NCBI RefSeq assembly: GCF_006715785.1
Contig: NZ_VFNX01000001.1
Location: forward strand, 4,196,001-4,260,000
Source of the DNA: Streptomyces puniciscabiei
GTDB taxonomy: Bacteria > Actinomycetota > Actinomycetes > Streptomycetales > Streptomycetaceae
Direction of reading: 5' to 3'
Length of the DNA stretch: 64,000 nucleotides
The notes under the pieces are model-generated. The model ran no database searches. It was not told the DNA's origin and saw only the letters and a program-made list of their open reading frames with translations. Position numbers and translations under genes: made by a program. Numbering within the stretch: the first letter of the stretch is position 1; each line of letters begins with the position of its first letter. Positions 7,969 through 15,580 of the stretch are shown here, piece by piece.

Positions 7969-9941
7969 TCCTTACGTCCCCCAAGTCCGCCAAGGGCGAT
8001 CTGCATGGTCTGTTCGTTCTCCCCGGTCGAGCCGCCGTGCGCGCCCGCCACCCAGGTGGGCCGCCGCTGAGGGGCGTGGGCCGCGTACGGCGCGGGCACC
8101 GCGTCCTGCGGTTCGGCGACCGGCGCGGCGGCCGCCGGCTTCGGCTTCCGCTTCTCCTGCCGCAGCGTGTACTGCCAGGCGAGGATCGGCGAGGCGGTGA
8201 TCAGCAGGGCGAAGCACGCCCAGGTGATCATCGCGGGGTGGGAGTGCCCGAACACGAAGCCGGCGGCGAGTGAGCCGGCGAAGACCAGGATGAAGAACCA
8301 GTGGACCCTGAACGTACCGAACAGCGTGTCGGGGCTGGCCGATTCGCCCTTGGGCGTCACCACGAACCTGCTCTTGCGGCGCAGTACGGCGTCCAGGAGC
8401 GAGCGCGCGTAGATCGGTGCGGACAGGGCGGACATCACCATGCCCGCGACACCGCCGGAGCCCTCCGGCTCGTGCGGGGAGACGTTGTGCCGCCGGTTCC
8501 AGATGTACAGGCCGATCTGGAGGGCGGAGGCGTTGCCGTACAGCATCAGCCAGACGGTGGGGTCGATGTTCACGCCCGAGGCGCCGAGGCCCAGGAACAG
8601 GGCGCAACTGAGGGCCGCGAGGATCCAGTTGAGGGCGGACATCGGATAGAAGATGATCATCATCGTGTAGTTGAAGAGCTTGCCCGGCGGCAGGGTGAAC
8701 AGGCCCTTCCAGTACTGCTTGAGGATCGTCTCGTAGGTGCCCCGGGACCAGCGCAGCTGCTGGGTGAAGAAGTCCGTCCAGGCGCTCGGTCCCTCGCCGA
8801 CCGCGAGGACGTCCGGGGTGTAGACCGACTTCCACTTCCGGCCCGTCGCGGGGTTCTTGGCGCGGTGCATCTCGAAGCCCGTCGCCATGTCCTCGGTGAT
8901 GGAGTCGTACAGGCCGCCGATCTGCTTGATGGCGCTGATGCGCACGGCGTTGGACGTGCCGACGAACATCGGGGCGCCGTAGCGGTTGCCGGCGCGCTGG
9001 ATCAGGGCGTGGAAGAGGAACTGCTGGGACTCGGCGGCCTTGGTGACGAACGTGTCGTAGTTGCCGTACACCTGCGGGCCGATGACGAAGCCGACGTCCG
9101 GGTCGCGGAAGTAACCGAGCATCCGCTCCAGGTAGTTGGGCAGCGGCACGTGGTCGGTGTCGACCGAGGCGAAGAAGTCGTACTCGTCGCCGTGCGCCTC
9201 CAGCCAGGCATTGTAGTTGCCGTGCTTGGTCTTCGCGCGGTGCGGGCCCTTGGGCTGGTTCCACCGCTCGACGCCCTTGCGGGTGAAGTGGTGTACGCCG
9301 AGCCGGGCGCAGACCTCCTTGACGGCCGGGTCGTCGCCCTCGTCGAGCAACCACACGTGCAGCAGGCCCCGGTGACGGAGCCTCACCGCCGCCTCCAGGG
9401 TCTTCGTCACCATCTCCAGCGGCTCCTTGCCGGGCACGTAGGTGGTGATGAAGGCGACTTTCGTGCCGGTCTCCGGGACCACGGGGACCGGGTCGCGGGC
9501 GACGAGGGTGGCGTGCGCGTTGGACAGCACGTTCATGCAGCGGAAGAACTCGATCAGGCCGATCGAGACGAGCATGACGACGTCGAGCGCCGGCAGGAAG
9601 TCGTAGGCGGGATAGTCGCGTTCGGTCCAGTGCTCGGGCTGCAGCAGCCAGAACAGCAGGACCAGGGAGAGCACGGGGGCCGCGCCCAGCATGAGCGCGG
9701 CGCGGATGCGGTGCGGCTCCTGGGAGAGCAGCGACCGGTACTGCACCGTGTACGGTTTGCCCGGGTCGGGCTGGGTGAGGGGGCCCGCGAGCCGGCTGTA
9801 GTGCTCGTAGTCGTATCTCGGCAGGCTCTTCTTGATCCGGCGTATCTGGCCGGTCCGGTGGCCGATCACCCTGAGCTGTGTGGTCTGTGACGGGTCGTCG
9901 TGAACGTGGCTCGGTCCGGCGCCCGACGGCGTCGACGTCAT
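7965..9941 (-). CDS. cslA: Cellulose synthase-like glycosyltransferase CslA
   Basis: Processive GT2 membrane glycosyltransferase, 658 aa, that makes a beta-glucan at growing hyphal tips. It has two N-terminal membrane helices (about 75-95 and 105-125), a catalytic domain with the acidic motifs LLDEGDD, SVDTDHVP and ITED, the product-binding QQLRWSRG, then four or more C-terminal helices. No PilZ domain is evident, unlike proteobacterial BcsA, so direct c-di-GMP control is not expected. It is the first gene of the cslA-glxA pair; the promoter must lie in the 267 bp before it. Confidence 0.95.
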   Translation of the reverse strand: MTSTPSGAGPSHVHDDPSQTTQLRVIGHRTGQIRRIKKSLPRYDYEHYSRLAGPLTQPDPGKPYTVQYRSLLSQEPHRIRAALMLGAAPVLSLVLLFWLLQPEHWTERDYPAYDFLPALDVVMLVSIGLIEFFRCMNVLSNAHATLVARDPVPVVPETGTKVAFITTYVPGKEPLEMVTKTLEAAVRLRHRGLLHVWLLDEGDDPAVKEVCARLGVHHFTRKGVERWNQPKGPHRAKTKHGNYNAWLEAHGDEYDFFASVDTDHVPLPNYLERMLGYFRDPDVGFVIGPQVYGNYDTFVTKAAESQQFLFHALIQRAGNRYGAPMFVGTSNAVRISAIKQIGGLYDSITEDMATGFEMHRAKNPATGRKWKSVYTPDVLAVGEGPSAWTDFFTQQLRWSRGTYETILKQYWKGLFTLPPGKLFNYTMMIIFYPMSALNWILAALSCALFLGLGASGVNIDPTVWLMLYGNASALQIGLYIWNRRHNVSPHEPEGSGGVAGMVMSALSAPIYARSLLDAVLRRKSRFVVTPKGESASPDTLFGTFRVHWFFILVFAGSLAAGFVFGHSHPAMITWACFALLITASPILAWQYTLRQEKRKPKPAAAAPVAEPQDAVPAPYAAHAPQRRPTWVAGAHGGSTGENEQTMQIALGGLGGRKE

Positions 9942-10208
9942 GAGTCATTCCCCCCACACGCAGATCACCGCGTGTTCTATCGCTGTGGTAGTGCGCAGTC
10001 CCCACGTCTTCCCCACCGCATAGACACGGGACGGCGACCTTCCGGTTGCATGATGCCCCCCTCGGCATCGGTTCATGAGCGGGGCCCCCTCCCCGCCGTC
10101 CAGCAACCGTTTACTTCCCCCCAACTGCCGCGAAACAGCGGCAGCTTGAACATCCAGGGTCTACGGCGCTCCGCATGATCGCAAGACGCGAAACGCGTTG
10201 TTTACCGG

Positions 10209-10931
10209 TCAAACCCGTTCATTGTGGCGCGGGTGGGGCTCGGGGGACGAGGGCGCGCCGGTGGTGGAGAGGCGGGTGCGGATGTTGCCGAAGTGATCTC
10301 TTATGGCCTCCTCCGCCCGCAGTGAGTCCCCGGACCGGACCGCGTCCAGGATCTCCCGGTGTTGGCGGCAGGTGACCCTGGGGTCCTGCGGCACGTCCAC
10401 CAGATCCCGCTGCACCCGGTGGAAGGCGTCCCAGAACGCCTCCAGCACCTCGCTCAGCAACACGTTGTCCAGCCCCCGGTAGAGGGTGGCGTGAAAGGCC
10501 CGGTCGGTCTCGGCGAGGCCCGCCCCCTCGGCGGCCTCCCGTTCCATACGGTCCACGAGGGCGTTCAGTTCAACGAGGTCCGCCTCGGGCAGTCGCCCGG
10601 CGAGCCGCGAGACCAGCCCGGTCTCCACCGCCTCGCGCAGCTCCAGCAGCTGCAGCAGGGAGTCCTCGCCGCGGTAGTGCCCGGCGACGGTGCGGAAGGC
10701 CAGCCCCTCGATCATGGGCGCGAACGACATCGAGCCGACGTACGTCCCGAACCCGTGCCGGATCTCCACGATGCCCATGGCCTGCAGCGCCTTCAGTGCC
10801 TCCCGGACCGAGTTCCGGCTGGCCCCGAGGTACTCCATCAGCTCGGGCTCGGTCGGCAGCGGGGCACCCGAGGGCAGCCGTCGGTCCACGATCAGCTTCT
10901 TGATCCGCTCCTGGAGGTCCCGGGCTGCCAT
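10209..10931 (-). CDS. FadR/GntR-family transcriptional regulator (FCD domain)
   Basis: 240-aa DNA-binding regulator. The winged helix-turn-helix (about residues 5-70) carries the family signature LPTEPELMEYLGASRNSVREALKALQAMGIVEIRHGFGTYV. Residues 85-215 form an all-helical FCD effector domain with Asp and His residues that usually bind a metal and a carboxylate ligand. It lies upstream of cslA on the same strand, 267 bp away, so it may or may not control that locus. The effector is unknown. Confidence 0.9.
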   Translation of the reverse strand: MAARDLQERIKKLIVDRRLPSGAPLPTEPELMEYLGASRNSVREALKALQAMGIVEIRHGFGTYVGSMSFAPMIEGLAFRTVAGHYRGEDSLLQLLELREAVETGLVSRLAGRLPEADLVELNALVDRMEREAAEGAGLAETDRAFHATLYRGLDNVLLSEVLEAFWDAFHRVQRDLVDVPQDPRVTCRQHREILDAVRSGDSLRAEEAIRDHFGNIRTRLSTTGAPSSPEPHPRHNERV

Positions 10932-11001
10932 GGCGAGAGGGTATCCGGCCAGTCGGGGGGAGGGCTCGGTTCCGGACAGGGATGATTTCCGGACATGCGA
11001 A

Positions 11002-11027
11002 AGGCCCCCCGCTTTCGCGAGGGGCCT
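11002..11027 (-). terminator. Hairpin after tRNA-Lys copy 1
   Basis: AGGCCCC pairs with GGGGCCT around a short loop, starting 10 nt beyond the tRNA 3' end on the minus strand and followed there by TTTCG. It is the probable end of the tRNA transcript. Confidence 0.6.
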
Positions 11028-11036
11028 CCCGGTCGG

Positions 11037-11110
11037 TGCGCCGCCAGGGACTCGAACCCCGGACCCGCTGATTAAGAGTCAGCTGCTCTAACCAACTGAG
11101 CTAGCGGCGC
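11037..11110 (-). tRNA. tRNA-Lys (CTT), copy 1
   Basis: 74-nt cloverleaf. The acceptor stem GCGCCGC pairs with GCGGCGC, the anticodon arm is GCTGA-CTCTTAA-TCAGC with anticodon CTT, and the T arm CGGGG-TTCGAGT-CCCTG is followed by discriminator A. A full CCA is not encoded. It is identical to two further copies in this window, all on the minus strand. The 5' flank shares a promoter-like block with copy 2. Confidence 0.97.
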
Positions 11111-11295
11111 CTGCTGACGGAGATAACTCTACCTGACCTCGGGGGGTGCCCATGACCACCCCCGGATGATCAGCCGGTGGCTCGGGGGCCGTGTACATCA
11201 TTCGGACCGTCAAAGTGGCGGCGCGGTGGCCGGTTAGCAAACTGATCAACGTGCACACTCGCGGACAAATCCCCTCCGAATGTGAGGTAGATCGC

Positions 11296-12438
11296 ATGGC
11301 GACGGCCCCGGTGTTCCAGGAATTCGACCCCGTCGGCGACTGCGACTGCCCCGGCTGCGCGCAGGAACGGCGGGCCGGCCCCAGCCCGGCGTCAGGCCGC
11401 CCCGGCGTGCGCCCGGCAGCCTGCGGAATCGTGGCCCTGGCCGCCGCGTCCGCCGTCCTCGGCGCGCCCGCCCAGGCCGCCGCCGTCACCCCCGACCGAA
11501 CCGTCGAGGAGCGCGTCCACGCCCCCGATGACGACGAGACCGACACCCCCCAGGGCCCCAGGGGCCCGCTGTACGGCCCGAAGGGCAACCCGGCGGGACC
11601 CGGCACCGTCCCGACCCCCGCCACCACCCGGGCCAAGATCATCGACCGGGCCAAGGTCTGGGTGGCCGCCCAGGTCCCGTACAGCATGGAGAGCTACTGG
11701 ACCGACGGCTACCGGCAGGACTGCTCGGGCTATGTCTCCATGGCCTGGGGTCTGCCGAGCAACGAATGGACGGGCAGCCTCGACCAGTTCGGCACCAAGA
11801 TCACCAAGGCCGATCTCCAGCCCGGCGACATCCTGCTCTACCACAATCCCGACAACCCCGAGAAAGGCTCTCATGTGGTGATCTTCGGCGGCTGGACGGA
11901 CTCCGCGCACACCTACTACACGGTCTACGAGGAGACACCCCCGCACGCCCGCTCGCAGCCCACGCCGTATCCCTACTGGAGCAACGCCGACAAGTACGTC
12001 CCCTACCGCTACAAGGGCCTGACCGACGGCAAGGAGGCCGCGCTGCCGGACTCGGCCGGGAAGCAGGCCACCGACCCGGGGGCCGCCCACTTCGGCCCCG
12101 TCGCCGGCAGGGGGGTGCCCGCCTCGCAGGCGGCGCCGGTCCCGCAGGGGATGCCCGCCTCGCACGGGGTGCCCGGCTATCCGGGCCGGGGCCACTTCGG
12201 TCCGGGCGCGGAGAACGCGTACGTCACGCAGCTGGGCCGCCGACTGGTGGAGAAGGGATTCGGCATGTTCTACACCACCGATCCCGGCCCGCGCTGGGGC
12301 GACGCGGACCGGCGCGCGGTGGAGGCCTTCCAGCGCGCCCAGGGCTGGCGCGGCGGTGCGGCGGACGGTCACCCGGGACCGGAGACCTGGCGCCGGCTGT
12401 TCGCGGACACGGTCCCCGACCGAGTGACGCGCCTCTGA
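11296..12438 (+). CDS. Secreted NlpC/P60-like protein with peptidoglycan-binding domain
   Basis: 380 aa. The ATG at 11296 is favoured by GAGGT 7 nt upstream. The N-terminus has a Cys-rich CDCPGC motif (residues 16-21) before a hydrophobic export segment (about 42-63). A papain-like NlpC/P60-type core follows, with Cys143 in QDCSGYVSM, the LQPGDILLYHN turn and His193 in GSHVVIFGGW. After a Gly/Pro-rich linker a peptidoglycan-binding-like domain spans about 315-370 (LVEKGFGMFY, RWGDADRRAVEAFQRAQGW). It is probably a cell-wall peptidase or amidase, or a wall-bound relative. It is monocistronic, divergent from the tRNA. Confidence 0.8.
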   Translation: MATAPVFQEFDPVGDCDCPGCAQERRAGPSPASGRPGVRPAACGIVALAAASAVLGAPAQAAAVTPDRTVEERVHAPDDDETDTPQGPRGPLYGPKGNPAGPGTVPTPATTRAKIIDRAKVWVAAQVPYSMESYWTDGYRQDCSGYVSMAWGLPSNEWTGSLDQFGTKITKADLQPGDILLYHNPDNPEKGSHVVIFGGWTDSAHTYYTVYEETPPHARSQPTPYPYWSNADKYVPYRYKGLTDGKEAALPDSAGKQATDPGAAHFGPVAGRGVPASQAAPVPQGMPASHGVPGYPGRGHFGPGAENAYVTQLGRRLVEKGFGMFYTTDPGPRWGDADRRAVEAFQRAQGWRGGAADGHPGPETWRRLFADTVPDRVTRL

Positions 12439-13071
12439 CCGCCGGGGCGGGTGAGCGGTCTCCGGTGGGCGGGTGGGCGGTCTTCGTCGGGCGGGTGGGC
12501 GGTTTCCGGCGGGCCGAGGGCTATCCGGCCGCCGGGCCGAGCCACCTGCCGCCGCGGCCCGCCGGTTGACGGGGCCCACTGGCCGCCGGGGCCCGCCGAT
12601 TGGCGGGTCTCCGACCGGTCTCCGACCGCCCGGTCCGGCCCCGGTCTGCGACCAGCCACTCGCACGGCCGATCCCGGTTCCGAAGGCGACCGCGCCCGAC
12701 CCCGGCCCCGACCCCTGCCCGACCCCGCCCCGACCTCGACCCCGACTTCGACCCCGGCCCGACCTCGACCCCGGCCCGACCCCGGCCCGACCTCGACCCC
12801 GGCCCGACCCTGCCCCGACCTCGACCCCGCCCCGACCCTGCCCCGACGTCGACCCCGGCGCGACCCCGCCCCGATCTCGACCCCGGCCGCTGTCGACCCC
12901 GATCCTCGCCGCCGGGCATCCGGCGGTGGCGGTGGGCGGGCCGGTCCCCACCTCCACCCAAGGGCCCCCGCCCCTGTCCGTCCCTCCCTTCCCCGTTCCT
13001 CCCACCCCCGTCCCCCTGTCCATCTCAACCACCTGTTCACGACGCATCTGGCGCGGAGGCTGGAGGCACGC
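12439..13071. repeat. Repeat-rich gap with degenerate short tandem repeats
   Basis: No gene is supported in this 633-bp gap. At about 12455-12525 the unit GGGCGGGTGGGCGGT recurs with variations. At about 12700-12900 there is an imperfect tandem array built from CGACCTCGACCCCGGCC-like 6-, 12- and 18-bp units. All three frames stay open through it and would encode Asp/Pro or Arg/Pro repeats, a sign of composition rather than coding. The SPFH gene promoter probably lies at the right end. Confidence 0.75.
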
Positions 13072-14214
13072 ATGGGTACGAGCACGTCACACACGACGCC
13101 CGAATCCGAGGGTCAGCCGGAGGGTTCCCTGGGAGCGGTCGGGCGGCCGGACCGCCCGATGCCGGGCGGGGCGACCATCGAGATCCCCGTCCATCTGCTC
13201 TTCCGCGACGACGCCGACCCGATGAACCCGGTGAAGGTGCCGCTCAAGCCCGCCGTGGTGGCCCGTCGCCGGGGCACCGGTGAGCGGCCGTGCCCAGGAC
13301 AGCCGGCTCCGGTGCGCCGGCGGCCGCTGCCGGAGGTCGACCCGGACCTGGCGGAGCACCCGGCACGGGTGCTGCCGGGGGCGGCCGGGCTGCTGGCCGG
13401 GCTCTGCGGGGTCACCGGTGCTCTGGCGACCTCCTGGTGGGCGGGGCTGCTGCCGCCCGCCGTGGCGGAGGCGCTGTCGCTGCCCGCGTCCCTGGCTGCC
13501 GGGCCCGGTCCGGCACAGTGGGCGGCGTACGCCGGGGCGTGGGCGCTGGCGCTGCTCGGCTTCGGCGGGCTGGTCCGGGGGCGGACCGGGCGGGCCTGGG
13601 TGCTCGACCTGTCCGGCGGCTACCGGGGGACGGTACGGCGCACCGGGCTGTTCTGGGTGAACCCGCTGCTGCGGCGGCGCCGGGTCGATGTACGGCTGCG
13701 GCACTGGCGCAGCGAGGCGATGCCGGCGGCGGATCGCGAGGGGATGCCGCTCAGGGTGGTGGTGCTGGTGGTGTGGCGGATGCGGGACACCGCACGGGCG
13801 GTGCTCGGCGTCGAGGACCACGAGAGGTATCTGCGCGAGTGCGTGGAGGCGGCGCTGGCGCGGGTGCCGGTGGAGCCGGCGGGCGGGACGCGCGGCGGGG
13901 TGACGGCGGCCGGGGAGGCGCTGACCCGGCTGGTGGTGGAGGAGGCCGCGCCGGTCGGTGTGGAGGTGTTCTCGGTGCGGCCGCTCCTGGTGGAGTACGC
14001 CCCGGAGGTCGCCGCCGCCGTGCACCGGCGCCGGATCGCCCGGCTGGACGCCCGGCAGCGGGCCGGCATGCTCGACTCGGTGGTGGACTTCGTGGAGGAC
14101 ACCATGAGCAGGCTGACCGCGCGGGGGCTGGTCGGGGCCGACGACTACGAGCGGAAAGCGCTGGTGCGGGACCTGACGGTCGCCTTCTTCTCAGGGCGCG
14201 GGGAGCCGTCGTAG
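13072..14214 (+). CDS. SPFH/band-7 domain membrane protein
   Basis: 380 aa. I start at ATG 13072 (GGAGG at 13062-13066); upstream in-frame sequence is low-complexity repeat. After a disordered N-terminus there are two hydrophobic segments (about residues 100-125 and 140-160), then a band-7 fold with GLFWVNPLLRRRRVDVRLRHWRS, LRVVVLVVWRMRDTARAVLGVEDHERYL and a helical tail (RIARLDARQRAGMLDSVVDFVEDTM). SPFH proteins scaffold membrane microdomains. The organisation, with a hydrophobic pair before the domain, is typical of actinobacterial members. Specific role unknown. Confidence 0.82.
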   Translation: MGTSTSHTTPESEGQPEGSLGAVGRPDRPMPGGATIEIPVHLLFRDDADPMNPVKVPLKPAVVARRRGTGERPCPGQPAPVRRRPLPEVDPDLAEHPARVLPGAAGLLAGLCGVTGALATSWWAGLLPPAVAEALSLPASLAAGPGPAQWAAYAGAWALALLGFGGLVRGRTGRAWVLDLSGGYRGTVRRTGLFWVNPLLRRRRVDVRLRHWRSEAMPAADREGMPLRVVVLVVWRMRDTARAVLGVEDHERYLRECVEAALARVPVEPAGGTRGGVTAAGEALTRLVVEEAAPVGVEVFSVRPLLVEYAPEVAAAVHRRRIARLDARQRAGMLDSVVDFVEDTMSRLTARGLVGADDYERKALVRDLTVAFFSGRGEPS

Positions 14215-14236
14215 CGCAGTCTCCACTGCGGCCGCG

Positions 14237-14266
14237 ATGGACACAGTCTTTTGTATGGACACAGTC
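14237..14266. promoter_or_regulatory. Paired 12-bp direct repeats upstream of lpmP
   Basis: ATGGACACAGTC occurs twice, at 14237-14248 and 14255-14266, exactly 18 bp apart centre to centre. They lie about 85-110 bp before the LPMO start, where an activator would bind. The regulator is unknown. Confidence 0.6.
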
Positions 14267-14288
14267 AACGGGCGGCAATAATCTGGCA

Positions 14289-14304
14289 CTTGGTCTAGAC
14301 CTAC
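14289..14304. promoter_or_regulatory. dre-like DasR site upstream of lpmP
   Basis: The core TGGTCTAGACC at 14291-14301 matches the centre of the DasR responsive element (ACTGGTCTAGACCACT) without mismatch, though the outer bases differ (11 of 16). It lies 45 bp before the LPMO start codon. DasR is the GlcNAc/GlcN-6P-sensing GntR repressor of chitin genes, so chitin-linked control is inferred. Confidence 0.6.
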
Positions 14305-14348
14305 CTGCACAGCTCATCGAACTCCCCACGTTCTCCAGGAGCGGCAGT

Positions 14349-14954
14349 ATGCGCACCAGGACCAAGTTGTCCGCGGTCGTGCTGGGTGTGATGACCGCCG
14401 GAGCGTTCGCGCTCTCCACCGGCGGCGCCAGCGGGCACGGCTACACCGACCTCCCCATCAGCAGGCAGAAGCTCTGCGCCAACGGCACGGTGACGGGCTG
14501 CGGTGACATCCAGTACGAACCGCAGAGCGTCGAGGGCCCCAAGGGCTTCCCGGCCGCGGGGCCCGCCGACGGCCAGATCTGCAACGGCGGCCTGAGCCGG
14601 TTCGCCCAGCTCAGCTCGCCGACCGCACCGTCCGGCGCCGCCTGGCCCACGACCAGGGTGACGGGCGGGCAGACGTACACCTTCCGCTGGCAGTTCACCG
14701 CCCAGCACGCCACGACGGACTTCAAGTACTTCGTCACCAAGCAGGGCTGGAACCAGAACCACCCCCTGTCCCGCTCGGACCTCAACCTCACCCCGTTCCT
14801 GACGGTCCCCTACAACGGCCAGCGCCCGCCGGCCACCCTCAGTCACAGCGGCACCCTGCCGACCGGGCTGAGCGGGCACCACGTCATCCTCGCGGTGTGG
14901 ACGATCGCCGACACGGGCAACGCGTTCTACGCCTGCTCGGACGTCACCTTCTGA
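14349..14954 (+). CDS. lpmP: AA10 lytic polysaccharide monooxygenase LpmP
   Basis: Secreted single-domain copper monooxygenase, 201 aa, cleaving crystalline chitin or cellulose by oxidation. The signal peptide ends ASG so that mature protein begins with His30 (HGYTDLP), half of the histidine brace; the second His is in FTAQHATTDFKYF. The C-terminal TGNAFYACSDV carries the axial Phe region and a conserved Cys. AGGAG lies 8 nt before the ATG. In Streptomyces this LPMO belongs to the cslA-glxA neighbourhood and has been linked to deposition of the tip glucan and to morphology. The promoter carries paired direct repeats and a dre-like site. Confidence 0.93.
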   Translation: MRTRTKLSAVVLGVMTAGAFALSTGGASGHGYTDLPISRQKLCANGTVTGCGDIQYEPQSVEGPKGFPAAGPADGQICNGGLSRFAQLSSPTAPSGAAWPTTRVTGGQTYTFRWQFTAQHATTDFKYFVTKQGWNQNHPLSRSDLNLTPFLTVPYNGQRPPATLSHSGTLPTGLSGHHVILAVWTIADTGNAFYACSDVTF

Positions 14955-15072
14955 GGACCGTTCCGCCACAGCACGGAAACTGAGGTTCCCTTGAGGCCGG
15001 CCGTCCCTACCGGCGGGTACGTTCCTCGCACGCCGACCGAGCGGAGCGGCGTACCGGACCTCGGGGGACCTC

Positions 15073-15540
15073 ATGTTCGAGCTGCTCTTCTACGCCGTAC
15101 CCACCCTCATGATCGCGGGCTTCGGGTCCGCCCTGTTCCTGCTGCTGCGCCGCGCCCGGCGGATCAGCAGGACCTGGTCGCAGGGGCTGACCGCCGAGGG
15201 GCGCTGTCTGCGGATGTTCACGACGACCAGCGGGGGCGGCGGCGACACCTCGGTGCGCACGACCGTGCACCACGTCTACGAGTTCACCACCCACGAGGGC
15301 CGCACGGTCCGGTTCGAGGAGGAGAACGGGCCCGCGACCGTCCTGGAGGGCGACTTCGTCACCGTGCGGTATCTGCCCGAGCAGCCCCAGCGGGCCACCG
15401 CGCTCCCGCCCTCCCGCGGCAGGCTCGCCGCCGGCACCGGCTGCGGGGCGGCCTTCCTGGGCGTGGCCATCGCCTTCTGTGTGGTCTTCATCGTCGTCGC
15501 CCACATGATGTTCACGGAGGCGGACGGGCTCATGCCGTAG
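15073..15540 (+). CDS. DUF3592 membrane protein
   Basis: 155 aa with an N-terminal membrane helix (about 4-26), a beta-rich soluble domain (AEGRCLRMFTTTSGGGG ... HHVYEFTTHEGRTVRFEEE ... EGDFVTVRYLPEQPQRATAL), and a C-terminal helix (about 125-147). This pattern, with the V.YLP.nP.rA motif before the last helix, is the DUF3592 family. Function unknown; common in Streptomyces. It is a stand-alone gene between lpmP and the acyl-CoA synthetase. Confidence 0.75.
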   Translation: MFELLFYAVPTLMIAGFGSALFLLLRRARRISRTWSQGLTAEGRCLRMFTTTSGGGGDTSVRTTVHHVYEFTTHEGRTVRFEEENGPATVLEGDFVTVRYLPEQPQRATALPPSRGRLAAGTGCGAAFLGVAIAFCVVFIVVAHMMFTEADGLMP

Positions 15541-15550
15541 CACTCCCTAT

Positions 15551-15565
15551 CTGACGCTACGTCAG
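15551..15565. promoter_or_regulatory. Palindromic operator before acyl-CoA synthetase gene
   Basis: CTGACG-cta-CGTCAG is a perfect 6-bp inverted repeat ending 15 bp before the start codon, where a repressor would block transcription or initiation. The form resembles TetR-family operators of actinobacterial lipid genes; the regulator is not in this window. Confidence 0.5.
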
Positions 15566-15580
15566 TTACCGTGCGCGTCC

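Noticed and set aside
12700..12900. Possible CRISPR-like array
   Set aside because: The units are 6-18 bp, imperfect and without regular spacers; no cas gene is near. It is simple-sequence DNA.
12451..13071. N-terminal extension of the SPFH protein through the repeat region
   Set aside because: Low-complexity Pro/Arg/Asp repeats, no Shine-Dalgarno at the upstream start and a good one (GGAGG) before ATG 13072.
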